Part shown: piece by piece, positions 46,086 through 57,893 of the stretch
Numbering within the stretch: position 1 is the first letter of the stretch
Layout: every line of letters begins with the position of its first letter
Origin: Mangifera indica
Taxonomy: Eukaryota; Streptophyta; Magnoliopsida; Sapindales; Anacardiaceae
Direction of reading: 5' to 3'
Length of the DNA stretch: 64,000 nt
Assembly: GCF_011075055.1 (NCBI RefSeq)
Contig: NC_058138.1
Span: 20,992,928-21,056,927 of the forward strand
The notes under the pieces: generated by a model
Seen by the model: the letters and a program-made list of their open reading frames with translations, nothing else
Told to the model about the DNA's origin: nothing
Databases searched by the model: none
Position numbers and translations under genes: made by a program

Positions 46086-49000
46086 ATGGCTGAAGTGAAC
46101 CAAAGTTTTGTTGAACAAGATGGGAATCATGAAGGAGATCCAATACCTGAAAATCCAGTTCCTGAAGAACAAGTACCTGAGTATGAAGTACCTGAATATC
46201 ATCAAGTACCTAATGATGAAGTACCTGAATATCAAATTCCTAATGATGAAGTACCTGAATATCAAATTTCTAATGATGAGGTGCCTGAGGAGCAAGTAAC
46301 TGAAGACTCACAGCCTCAACAAAAGCTAGAACATGAAGAGGATTCTGCAGCTGGAGGTGGTGAAAAGAAATGGCCAGGATGGCCTGGAGAGAGTGTATTC
46401 CGGATGTTGGTTCCTGCACAGAAAGTTGGTAGCATAATTGGTCGCAAAGGGGAGTTTATTAAAAAAATAGTTGAGGAGACAAGAGCTCGCATAAAGATTC
46501 TTGACGGTCCTCCTGGGACAACAGAAAGAGCTGTAAGTTTGTTCAATGTTTTTGTGGTTCAGTTTACATGTATTAATATGGTACATTTGAATTGGCTGGT
46601 GGGACAGAAAATTTTTATGCTAATTGTTTATTGGCTTGAGGGCATCTGTTATTCTGTCTGTCTTCTGGTTGCTATTTCAAGATTTTTTCTTTGTGGATTT
46701 TCTATCTTTAATAATCTCAAATATAATTTTGGAGCATACTTGGCGATTTCTAGATGTTATATATATATTTTCTATGCCTTAGCTTAATATCTGAAGTAAT
46801 CACAAGATCATTGAAAGAGATTTTCTGAACTTTTCTTTTTCCCTTCAAATATCCCCTGAATTGCATTGAATTTGATTGGCTACATTTACTTTGTGTCTTG
46901 AAATTGACTGCAAAGTTGGTTTATGTGCATAGAGCATATTATGCATTGACAATTCTGTCATGTGAAAATGAACATATGGATATGATTAGAAGGATGCTTT
47001 TGAAATTTTATGGGATCTGTTGTAAATGTTTAGAACTAACTAAAATGTTATAACTTTTAAGTATCTTCACGGGAGATAATGTCATTACAAGAGTCTAAAT
47101 GAAAGATTATACTACTCTGTACACCACATTGCCAAAGCTACAGCATAACTGAACCAAGTAAAATTTTCAAAACACTTTGTAGTCTTTAGTGGAGAATTTA
47201 AGGAAAAGAGTAAGTGGAATATTAATCTTGGATGTTACAGTAAAGGCCTTTCATCAAGAAGATATTTTGTTTTTCTAGCAAGGACTACAGTTCCCTTTCT
47301 GCCAAAAAATTTAGGTGTTGAGTTGTACGTGAACTAATTTCTAGTAAATTTCTTCCTTCTTTAAGATGTTAAGATGTATAATATTTTTGAAAAAAGTATA
47401 ATTCTATTGTTATATAAACATTGAACATTACCTTGAAAACAAGAAAAAGGAGTGGAGAATAATTCTGTCTCAAATAAATTCCAATCTCAGACACTAACTT
47501 AGTTCTTAAAAAAATATAATCACTGGGGAGGACAAGCAATCCGTAAGATAAGAATACAATTCCCTTTATTGTAATAACAAACATGAATCTGTGCAGGTTT
47601 CGTTCGCCAATTTTAAGGCAACAAATCAAAATTAGATTCCAAATTTGAAGGACCAAAGATCCAGATTGCAGGGATCAGCATTGAGCTTACAAAGTGCTGA
47701 AAAGTTTATCTGAATAAATATGAACAACTGTACCAAGAAGCACTGCATTCTTTCTGGTAACTTCAGAACCTGGATGATTGATGTCGTTCCACAAATTGTA
47801 AAAACCACCGAGGATTGTGTTAAAAAAAAGGTCTAAGATGACACGTAAAATATTTGTTAATTTAAAAATTCCTTTCTGCGATTGCATAGGTATGATTAAG
47901 ATGGTGAAGCCTTAAATTAATCACTTACAGCGAAATACATACTTAAAACTTTTTTGTGCGTCATGTCTTCTTTTTGTGTTTTAAATTTAATGTGTAATCA
48001 GTTTCATGACGCTATAATTATTAGTTAAAATACTTCTACAAATTACGATTTATGTAAACTAAAGCATAAGCATCCATTATTAAGTTATTAGGTCAATTTT
48101 CTATGTGAGAAATTGGTACTAACTGTTCTGGAGGTCACATTAAGGTCTTATTTGTCAAGTGAAAAAGCATAGAACTTGGTAATGTTGCCAAACTCTGTGT
48201 TCTTATCACACTTCAAGCTTCCCTAGAGCCTGGACATTGTATTTTCAAACTAACTGGACTGCAGAAAAATATTGCTTTACAAAACAAAATATTGGATCTT
48301 ACTTTGTATTGGAGCCTGGGATTGTAAATTATTAGGAGTGAATCTCACAAAATTCAGTATAGAAAAGGTCTGTTGGATCATAAGTCATGATAATAAGCTG
48401 GCTAGGAGTTAAATAGAGGCATACTGGAAGTTGGCAAACCAGTTTCTGTTGCCATTCTGTTGTTGTCTGAGCATCCTGGTTGTTTGCTACTTGCTTTCTG
48501 GTACTGGATGCACTGCAGAAAGATTGTTTCATCTTTTTTCTTCTTGAAGTTCTCTTTGTTTGCGTATACAAAAAATGTGTGATATGTTTGTTCTTTTTCT
48601 TTTAAATGTTTATCATTTTTCCTGTGAGCTAAGAATTTGTACCATGTGTTCTTTAATGTTCCTGACCTATGTGGGTTTGTATGGATTTAGTTGCAAGCTT
48701 GGAAGTTCACTCTTATGCTTATCATACGCTGTCACTCATGAATAGGTGATGATATCTGCTAAGGAGGAACCTGATTCTTCTCTTCCTCCTGCTATGGATG
48801 GCCTTTTGAGGGTTCACAAGCGCATTGTTGATGGTTTGGAGGGTGATTCTTCTCATCCACCACAAGGAGGCAAGGTCTCAACTAGGCTGCTAGTCCCAGC
48901 TTCTCAAGCAGGAAGTTTGATTGGTAAACAAGGAGGAACTGTTAAATCTATCCAAGAAGCATCTAGTTGTATAGTCAGAGTTCTTGGAGCAGGTGTCTTC

Positions 49001-50241
49001 TGACTTTTGTTTCGTATAGTATTTCTCATTCTTGCTTCTGACTTAAGTCTACCTATATATTGTCATTTTCATGCGCTACATAACGTCTTTATTTTCTATG
49101 TGCTGTGATTAGTATTTTTTAAGAACAATTTGCATACACATACCTTGAGTCAAATTTTCTGTACAGTGCAATGCTTAATTATTGGTCCATACGCAGACAA
49201 CTGCTGTTGTTTGTGGTGTCCTGAAATGTATATTTGGAATTTGGTTGTGAAATTTACTAGTTTTGAAATAACTAATTTCCATGGCTAATTTAATATATTG
49301 AATTGAGTCAAATTTCAATTGGCTGGATTGTAGTAGCACAATTTTATTCTTTTTTTCATGTTGAGAAGTGTATAAGTTTTATCATTAATGCTCTCACTAG
49401 CTGTACATGCGCTTACTAGTTGTACAATGTGTGTGCTTGGCTTGCTTTGACAGCCACATAGATCATATTGTTTGGGTAAAATCATTCTTTTTTTTCTTTA
49501 TGCCCTGCTGATTCCTTGTTTTATTTTTCATGTATCTTTCTGACTTGTTGTAATTAATTGCTGCAGAAGACCTACCAGTCTTTGCTCTCCAAGATGATAG
49601 GGTTGTTGAAGTAGTAGGAGATGCAACTGGTGTACACAAAGCAATAGAACTAATTGCATCTCATCTAAGGAAGTTTTTAGTTGATCGCAGTATTATTCCC
49701 TTATTTGAAATGCATGTAAGTGGACTTCGCTGAATAATAATACCCTTTTATCATGTATAGTGCAATGGAATGCTGACTTAGTATTTTATTCAACCAGATG
49801 CAAATGGCAAATCCTCAAATGGAGCACATGCCACCTCATCAATCCTGGGGTCCACCTCAGGGTCTTCCTCCAAATGCTAGTGGAGGCCCTGGTTTTGGAA
49901 CTAATCCTCAATACATGCCACCTCCTCGGCAAGTTGACAATTATTATCCTCCTGCAGACTTGCCGCCTCCTATTGAGAAACAGCCTCATCAGGGAATATC
50001 TGCTTATGGAAGAGAGGCCCCTATGGGCGTTCATGGATCCTCAAGTGCCCAATCAGCACCATCGATGATAACACAGGTTTTCTTTTTCCCTTTTTCTTTT
50101 TCTTGTTTATATGTTTATTTTCACTGGATGATTAATCTATGTAATCTGTTTTTTTTCCTAGCTGTGCATTTCCCTGTTGCTTGAATTTAAACCCATAATG
50201 CGGATCTGGATTTCATTTGTTTAATTATTGTTGCTATTATT

Positions 50242-50275
<34 letters not shown>

Positions 50276-52672
50276 GGTAGAGAACCTTGTAATTCTTTTG
50301 ATGTCTGAGTAAAAACAGTTTGGTCCCTTTAACTTCACAAGTGTGGCCCCTTTCAAAACAACTAAGCAGAGGGGTAGTGTACAGGCCATGTGAAATATGA
50401 GTAAAGACAGGAGATTGGACATGTGATATGAACGTACTTTTTATTTTTATTTTTATTTTTTTTGATTATCTTCTCTTTCTGAAGTCAATATGTTGATCAC
50501 AGGGGTCCCAGACAATGTATTTCTCTCTGCTATTAATGTAGATTTGATACGAACCTTGGAGAACTATACCTGAAAAGCTAGTTATTAAGATGGAAAAACC
50601 CAAGACCATATAAACCCTACGTTAGTTGTCCATACTTTCTAATGTGGGATCTAAGTTTCATACCTTGTATTTGAGATCCTAACATATTACCATACTTTGC
50701 AACCTAGACAGCACAGATGAGCTGGTTGTGCGCTAACTCTATGCTAGCCTCGGACGAACATAGCAATATCGGTGTCATCACCTGCGCCTTACAATTGCAA
50801 CTAGGAGATATGGTGATGACTCTGATACCAAATGATACAAATCTTGGGAGAATTACATCTCAAAAGCTAGCTATTGAGATGAGAAAGCATAAGACCATAT
50901 AAACCCACACTAGTTGCTCATATTTTTTAATGTGGGATCCAAGTCTTATACCTTGCAGTTGAGATCCTAACATGATTATTTGTAACTATTGAGTCCTGTC
51001 TTTTCTTCTATGGGGTTTGATACTCGGTTGCCAAAAATTTAGTTCTTGGCCTTGACAAGGTCGCACAGCTTATGGGAAGATGGTTAATTAAGTAGCAGTA
51101 TCAGCTATAAGTATACATGCCAGATTTATAGGGCTTAGTGAGGTGTGGATCCTGAGATATACATATCCACCTGTATAATATATATGTTCTCAATTTTTTA
51201 TGACTAGGCATGGTTTCATACTTGGTTATGGTTTAAACATGGCCTGGGGCTTGAAACTTATGTCTCATTCTGCAAGCTTGTTATGGCCCTAATGTAATCT
51301 AGTGCTGTATGCACATGCTACTTATGGGCTTGTGGTCTTGGGCCAACCTCAAATAAGATCTAAATACTTCTGGACTTCTAATGATGGTTTTCATATGATT
51401 TTGCAGATTACGCAGCAAATGCAAATTCCTTTGTCTTATGCTGATGCTGTTATTGGAACGGCTGGTGCAAGTATAAGCTATATTCGACGCTCTAGTGGGG
51501 CAACTGTGACTATACAAGAAACCAGGGGTGTTCCTGGGGAAATGACAGTTGAAATCAGCGGAACTGCTTCTCAAGTACAAACTGCCCAGCAGCTAATACA
51601 GGCATATCCTTGTCTTTGTTTGGCTTAATTTAATGATTTCCATTTTCCTTTACTAGATATTTCTGTTTTTTCTTAGTGTGCGTTGCTTAATATGTTGCTT
51701 GTGCCTTGTACTCTGTGTTGTGGTAGAATGCTTCCATTGATGTTCCTGCCGTATGCCCCCATAATTCTGATAATATTTATTTTGTGGACCTCTATGAGTC
51801 ATTTATCTCAGCCATACTTAACATGAGTCTATAATAGGAATTTTAGAAAATTTAAGGTGCATACCAGAGTTATTTACTCTATGATAGTGTTGTTGGTGCA
51901 ACATGGCATGAAGTATGTGGTCTTAGAAAGTTTAGCATCTAGCAGGATAAAGAAAGAATGCATTTTAAGTTTCTCTGTCTCTGTTTTTGTATCTCTCTTG
52001 ATCTCACTCATTTGCACACATGTATTCTGTGAGGGTGTTCTTTGTGCAACATGGTATGTATCCTATTAATTGTGCTAAGTTGAGGAATGATATAAAAGTT
52101 GTTATTAGTATGCTCAGAAGGTCAAGAAGATAACCAGTAAGGGTTATCTTTGCACTTACAACTGTATGTTTTCGAAACTCTAAAATTGGTCAAAGGCTTA
52201 TATTTGCAAGATTATTGTTAATTGATGGGAAACTAGAAATACAAAACAGTATATGGACTGCTGCATTTTACTTTCAAGTTAGAAACAGACACGTTTCTGT
52301 AATCGAAGCTGGTATTTATAGTTATGATTGTGGAGCAGCTTAAATCAACTTTTCATCGGCCACATTTTTTTTGCTCTCTCCTTTGCCTGCTATATATTTA
52401 TACATTTATATAGCATTTTATTGCTATCTTTTCTTTCTTCAGCAGAATATTATGACTGTGGACTATGAACTGATAGAACATTTTTATGATGGCAGAATTT
52501 CATGGCTGAAGCTGCGGCTTCATCACAGGCACAGATTGGTGGGTCAACAGACCAAGGTTATAACCCATATGCAACTCATAGTTCCATGTATGGTTCACCA
52601 CCTTCGAATCCTGGACACACAAGCCATACTGGAGGCTATGGCTCAGTGTATGGTTCGAACTATGGTTACTAG
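46086..52672 (+). CDS. FLK: Three-KH-domain RNA-binding protein, FLK orthologue, 497 aa
   Basis: Six coding exons: 46086-46532, 48746-48992, 49567-49715, 49798-50076, 51407-51601 and 52496-52672. The last intron has a GC donor (CAG|GCATAT) and an AG acceptor; the resulting join LIQ/NFMAEA matches the family exactly. The N-terminus (about 15-85) is an acidic Pro-Glu repeat with units like [11 protein letters not shown]1 starts near 104 with IGRKG at 118-122, KH2 near 193 with IGKQG at 208-212, and KH3 near 380 with IGTAG at 390-394. A Pro/Gln/Met-rich linker lies between KH2 and KH3, and a Gly/Tyr/Ser-rich tail ends SNYGY. Arabidopsis FLK is a nuclear protein that promotes flowering by lowering FLC RNA. 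The third and fifth KH-flanking introns are long, and one holds a TRIM element. Confidence 0.95.
50545..50972 (-). mobile_element. TRIM retrotransposon in an FLK intron
   Basis: Two direct repeats of 140 bases (50545-50684 and 50833-50972) flank a 148-base interior. Read on the minus strand each begins TGTTAGGATCTCAA and ends GTATCA, the TG..CA form of LTRs. Next to the 50833 repeat the minus strand reads TTTGGTATCAGAGTC, the initiator tRNA-Met primer-binding site. The flanking five bases are AGATT and TGATT, a likely target duplication with one change. There is no coding capacity. It lies antisense in the intron before the KH3 exon. Confidence 0.85.
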
Positions 52673-53585
52673 GCAAGGCAGTTGGACTTTGTTTTTCATA
52701 ATAGGCACCATAAAATTTTTGAAAAATTAGCTGGTAAAAAGGGATTTAAATTTGTTTGAGAAGGATAATGTTGTACTTCTTGATTCCCAACAAATTCTGT
52801 GTTAGGACAAAGCGAACATTTGATAGATTTTGTTTGTGCATTAGGCTAACAATAGGGTTAAGCCATTATTCTTGAATGTTGTTGAACGCCATTGTTTTTT
52901 GCTTCTGTGTACTGTGCATTTTTTTCCTTTGCGGTTGTTTTGTTATTCACCTTTTGAGTTCTACTGTGTGCCTTGATATGTTGAGTGCATAATTTCGTAG
53001 ATAGATTATAAGGAAATGGTTCAGGTAAATCTTTTGTATGGTTTCTTGGGTTCTTGTATTTCTGAAAATTATTGGTGTTCGGCCTATTTTTGAGAAGCTC
53101 TATTAAATGAAACTATTCAAAATTTCTTAAATTCATCTTTATTTTGTTTTACGATTTTCGTTTTGAGCTCATTGCCTCTATTGGATTGACTTCACAAGGG
53201 GATATTTATGTGAGGGTTGTTTTTTTTTAATTTTTTTGTCCTATAATTTAATGCATATTAATTACAATCCAATGATATTTAGACTAGAAAAGAAATTTTA
53301 ATTTCATCAGCATCTGATGCAAGCACAAACATGTAGCACATTTTCAAGAATTGCTCAACATATGGAATTTATATTATTACAATTACATGAGGATAGAGCC
53401 ATTCCTTGTAAGTTAAACAATATATTCATGTATTTTAAATCAATTTATACCTTCGCTCTCCAGTACTGGTGAACAAGAAAGATCTTTGGCTACTAAATCA
53501 TGACCTAAATCTATATGTATATATCCAGCTGGTTTTACAAATGTTTGTATTATCAAGTAGATCAGATTGAACCAGAAAAAATTAA
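52673..53585. other. FLK 3' region and start of the LRAT array
   Basis: The FLK 3' UTR, then from about 53280 a flank that recurs before other LRAT units (AATTTCAT(C/T)AGC(A)CTGATGCAAGC and GATCTTTGGCTACTAAATC) at about 57604 and 60468. Confidence 0.6.
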
Positions 53586-54138
53586 ATGGGGCGAAAAGAA
53601 AGCACTCGCTTTAACTTCAAGGAGGGTGAGCATTTTTGTAGTAATAGGGTTGTGAATACCTACCATCATCACGGTAAGTTTTCATACATTAAGTCTAACA
53701 TCTGCTTGAATAGTTAGTCTTTATATTATTTGTGATGTTTATTATAACAGGAATATATGTGGGGGACGACATTGTCATTCATTTCCTACCACCTGCGAAG
53801 CAAAGCAACTCTTCTGTCCCATGTGAAAGATGCGGACACACACCAAGTTTACACATGGGATCGTCGTTACATGTGTGGATTGCTTTCTTGATGGCCATTC
53901 ATTGTATATTGTAAATTATTGGAGTGGCTGCTAGCCACCCGTTGAGGTTGCGGAGACTGCCTGGGAATTTTGCCATGGAGAAAGGTCCTTCGGTGAGTAT
54001 GATGTTTTGTCTAACAACTGTGAGCACATTGCGACCTTTTATAAAACAGGCAAAAAGAAATCTAAACAAATTGAGGGTGCTACGGTAGGATGCCTTAGTG
54101 GACTAGCACTCGGTTTTACGATGGCACTTGCAAAGTAG
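53586..54138 (+). pseudogene. LRAT/NC-domain unit 1, broken
   Basis: Exon 1 (53586-53673) encodes MGRKESTRFNFKEGEHFCSN to YHHH with an intact GT donor. Exon 2 starts at 53751 with GIYVGDDIVIHFLPPAKQ. A missing base near 53853, compared with unit 3, shifts the frame, and an in-frame TAG follows at 53932-53934 in the original frame. The NC motif survives as NNCEHIATFYKTG, with the end at 54136-54138. The first His motif differs from unit 3 (GEHF against GDHI). Confidence 0.88.
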
Positions 54139-55656
54139 CGAAAACCAGAAGCTGAGGTCTCGTCACCTTAGAACATTGTGAAAGTTGAACGAAAAATGAA
54201 TACTAAGAGTTTCTCTGCTTAAATACATCAAATACATCAATATGCATGCATATAACTAGGCCTGTGAGATGGTCTTCTAGTTTGTGTCCAGTATCCACAG
54301 TTCTCTTGGGAACTTGGGGTCACTGGCTGTAAACGAAAACCCCTCATAAAATAAAATAAAGTCATTAGATTGAGTATATATAACAGAGATATTTTTACTA
54401 CAAAGATAACACCTATAAATCATCATTGTTTGGCGAAACCGCATGTAGTATAAAACTAACGACAAAGAAGAAGAGAACAGTAATGAGGTCTACTAGTCTG
54501 TTAATTGATTTTATCAGTTGAATATTTGTTATTCTTAAGGGATGGAAAGACATATACCATTTTATTGAACTTCGTACTAGTTTATCCTTCGCTTGATGGA
54601 TAAGCTAATATTAAAAGGATCTTTACGAAGATTGCTCAAGTCAACAAAGTAATTTATTCTAGTACTAAGTGATTCCTTAAAATTTTTAGTCTAGCCATTC
54701 ACATTACAAACTAACAGTTTTGTTCCATTTTTCCAACTTATCTGGATTCTCGGTATGCTAAAATATTATTATTCTTTTTGTCTATCTGCATTTGTCAAGG
54801 TTGCTATTCTTCTCCAAAAGAAAAGGCTTCTGTAAATACAATTTATTACAATCCCTGGCCGTTGCTGTTAAATGGGAAGCAAGCCATTATTTATACATAA
54901 ATGAAGCTATTGCTGTAACTTCTTTCAGTTCCAACTTACAAAAATGATCAAGTAGTTGACAAACAATCAGAGCATTCGATCTGGTTATATATAACTTAAT
55001 GAAACCAGCTGCTATTCAAGCTATCTATCTAAAACCATTATTGTTTTAAACATATATAGTGTCCTGCTTCCAGCAGGTTTCCATTTACTTTGAATCAAAT
55101 GTTAAAATTCAATTACATAAGCATCTGATGCAAGCACTGCATGACATGTAGCACATTTTGATTATTGTTTTAAACAAATATAGTGTCCTGCTTCCAGCAG
55201 GTTTCCATTTACTTTGAATCAAATGTTAAAATTCAATTACATAAGCATCTGATGCAAGCACTGCATGACATGTAGCACATTTTGAAGAGTAGCTAAACAT
55301 ATCGAACATATATATTCCATTAGGATCATTTGCATCAGAACATAAAGCAATACCTTAAAGCTTTCCTGTAACCATTCATATATATAATAGCGATATATTT
55401 CTGCATTATCCAGAACTTTTATCAAGTGGAATAATGTAGGACTATTTATGCCTTTAGCTTTTGCTCCATCAACTTCCTGCCCAGTAAAAATCTTTTTCTG
55501 ATGAAGCATTAGAACTTCCAAAGAAAGTTCAAGCACCTTTTATGTTTATGAAATCTTGATTTGCTTGGCGCGTGGGTCCGGTCACTATGTCCACCTGATA
55601 GGCAAATGCTTGTATTATCAGCTGTCAAATAAATTAGATTAAACTTGAAAAATTAA
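54139..55656. repeat. Duplicated 3' flank of LRAT units
   Basis: About 54180-55290 is repeated after unit 4 at about 61360-62440, sharing phrases such as GTTTGTGTCCAGTATCC, CTGTAAATAC and TAGTGTCCTGCTTCC. This shows that the LRAT genes were copied with more than 1 kb of flank. No other gene. Confidence 0.8.
55037..55284. repeat. 124-bp tandem duplication
   Basis: Two adjacent copies, 55037-55160 and 55161-55284, start ATTATTGTTTTAAACA and end GTAGCACATTTTG. I see a single difference (T/A) near the start. The equivalent place after unit 4 (62310 on) has one copy. Confidence 0.9.
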
Positions 55657-55744
55657 ATGGGACAAAAACAAAGCACTCGATCTATGCTCGAACCGGGTGA
55701 TCATATTTTTACTAATAGGTTGGGGATTCTCCACTAACATCACG
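55657..55744 (+). pseudogene. LRAT unit fragment, exon 1 only
   Basis: Reads MGQKQSTRSMLEPGDHIFTN with a stop codon before the HH pair, and the donor is GC rather than GT. No exon 2 follows; the sequence after it is AT-rich and resembles decayed Mutator-like DNA. Remnant of an extra array unit. Confidence 0.8.
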
Positions 55745-56823
55745 GCAAGATTTTTTTCATTATAATAATATTTTATTATAACTTTACATTTGTGCTTATA
55801 TTTTTGTTTTAAAGGTAAAATCATCATTTAATAAATAATATATTAAAAATAATAAATTTTATATCATTTTTCTCTTTAGTTTAAAAAACTAATAATTTTC
55901 CTCGAGATTAAGTTTTGAGAAATCATATTTCTCTTCTAAAGTTTCATTTTCAGCCCATCCTTCGTTGGCGATTAGAATCCAATTGTAACCTCTCTTTATT
56001 TATCGCCAATAGTCTCCCTCTTATGTTTTTTTCTCCTGGATCCATCGTCAGCTTCCTTCCAACATTTTCGCCTATGACGAAGACGATTTATCTTCGTCTC
56101 TAACGAAGAAGCCAAAAGGAAGCTAACCCAATATATAAAGAGAGATCATAGCTAGATTTTGATCGTTGGAGAAACATGGGTTGAAAATGAAACCTTACGG
56201 AAGAAAATAGGATTTTTTTAAAACTTAATTATCAAGAAAATTATTAGTTTTTTAAATTAAGAGATAAAATAAGATAAAGTTTTATTATTTTTAATATATT
56301 ACTAACTAAATTACTATTTTACCCTTAAAACTTATTGATTCTGTTAAATTTAATTACTCATTAATGAGAATTTGAGTTTTTAATATTGGTACAAAACGAC
56401 TCATTAAAGAAACTGGTTGATACTTGGACAAATAACTAGTCAAATCGTCAAAAGATAGCTACAGATAAATTGTTTGGATATCTCTTGAAAGAATCTCTTT
56501 GCAGTTTCGATAAACATTCCATATGAATAACTTTGACATAACGCTCCCCTAGAGAAAAAGGTTTACTGAGTTAATGTTATGACCCGTAGAAGAAATAATT
56601 CTAGGAATATGTATTACTTCTATAATTTACTCATAATATACTTTCGATATTAATGCATATTTTTACATATGAGCGTTTCATATTCCTGTGAAAAAATGCA
56701 TCCAATGTGCAAATGAAGGAGAATTATATGATGAAGTCTTGATTTAATGCACAATTTCCTATACAAACCCTATGCTATGCTATGTATCTATAAATTAGTC
56801 CCATCAGTAAGCCATGATCAAAA

Positions 56824-56886
<63 letters not shown>

Positions 56887-56951
56887 ATCCTGATTGGCAA
56901 ATGCTAGTATTTTTAACCGTGAAGTAAATTAGATTAAACCAGAAAAATCAA
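55745..56951. other. Decayed transposon-like spacer with AT microsatellite
   Basis: From about 55800 to 56390 the layout (AT-rich arms, a central GACGAAGACG-type core at 56060-56110) recalls the Mutator-like MITE family, but the ends are not recognisable. A pure AT dinucleotide run of about 58 bases lies at 56826-56884. Confidence 0.45.
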
Positions 56952-57434
56952 ATGGGACAAAAACAAAGCACTCAATCCTATTCTCAAACCGGGTGATCAA
57001 ATTTTCACTAATAGATCAGGACCGCCAGGGATTGTCTTCTACTATCATGACAAGTTTTCATTCACTGCTATAATATTTTATTATAATCTTTTTCTAGTTC
57101 TTACATTTCCATTTTTCTTTTGTAATTATAGGAATATATGTGGGTGACGACATGGTTATTCATCTTGTGATAGCTGGAATTAAAAAGAAAAAGAGTTCAT
57201 GTGGTTTATGCCCCAACTGTGGCTACGCTGGCCAAGGAACTGGAATAGTGAAAACTTGCCTGGACTGTTCTCTTGATGGCCAAAACTTACATGTCTTTGA
57301 ATATAGTAGCCTTTGTAAGTTGCCTGATGAAATTATCAGGACTGCTATTGAGTTTCTTCAAGGAAAAAGAGATTTTGATTCATAAAACTTTGCATCTAAC
57401 AATTGCGAAGATTTTGCATCCTATTATAAAACAG
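56952..57434 (+). pseudogene. LRAT/NC-domain unit 2, broken and divergent
   Basis: Exon 1 (from 56952) starts MGQKQST but one extra base relative to the 55657 fragment shifts the frame before the GDH motif. Exon 2 (57132 on) reads GIYVGDDMVIHLVIAGIKKK and keeps three Cys-x-x-Cys-type pairs. A TAA at 57383-57385 precedes the NC motif, which survives beyond it as SNNCEDFASYYKTG. This unit differs most from the others and has NCED rather than NCEH, as in other plant NC-domain proteins. Confidence 0.85.
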
Positions 57435-57893
57435 GTTATTGTCTGTGTTCTCAAAGAGATTCATTCATTAAGCATTGTCTAATTAAATGTAGGGCTAATA
57501 ACTATATGTAACTTATACTTTGATGAAACAATTTTTCAGTCCTTTAAGATTAAAAATTTCAATTTTTTATCAGTCAATTTTTTTTAAAGATGTTGAAAAG
57601 GGAAGTTTTAATTTCATTAGCATCTGATGCAAAGCACAAACAAATAGCACATATTCAAGAATTGCTCAACATATGGAATATACATTTTTTACAATTACAT
57701 GAGGATAAAGCCATTCCTTGTAAGTTTATTTATAACTAGATATTCCTACATGTTAAAGCAATATATTCCTTCACTATAGTATCCGGTACTGGTGAACAAT
57801 AAAGATCTTTGGCTACTAAATCTATATATATCCAGTCTGGTTACAAATGTTTGTATTATCAAGTAGATCAGATTTTGAACCAGAAAAAATTAA
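57435..57893. other. 5' flank of LRAT unit 3
   Basis: Contains the flank shared with units 1 and 4 (from about 57604). No other feature. Confidence 0.6.
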
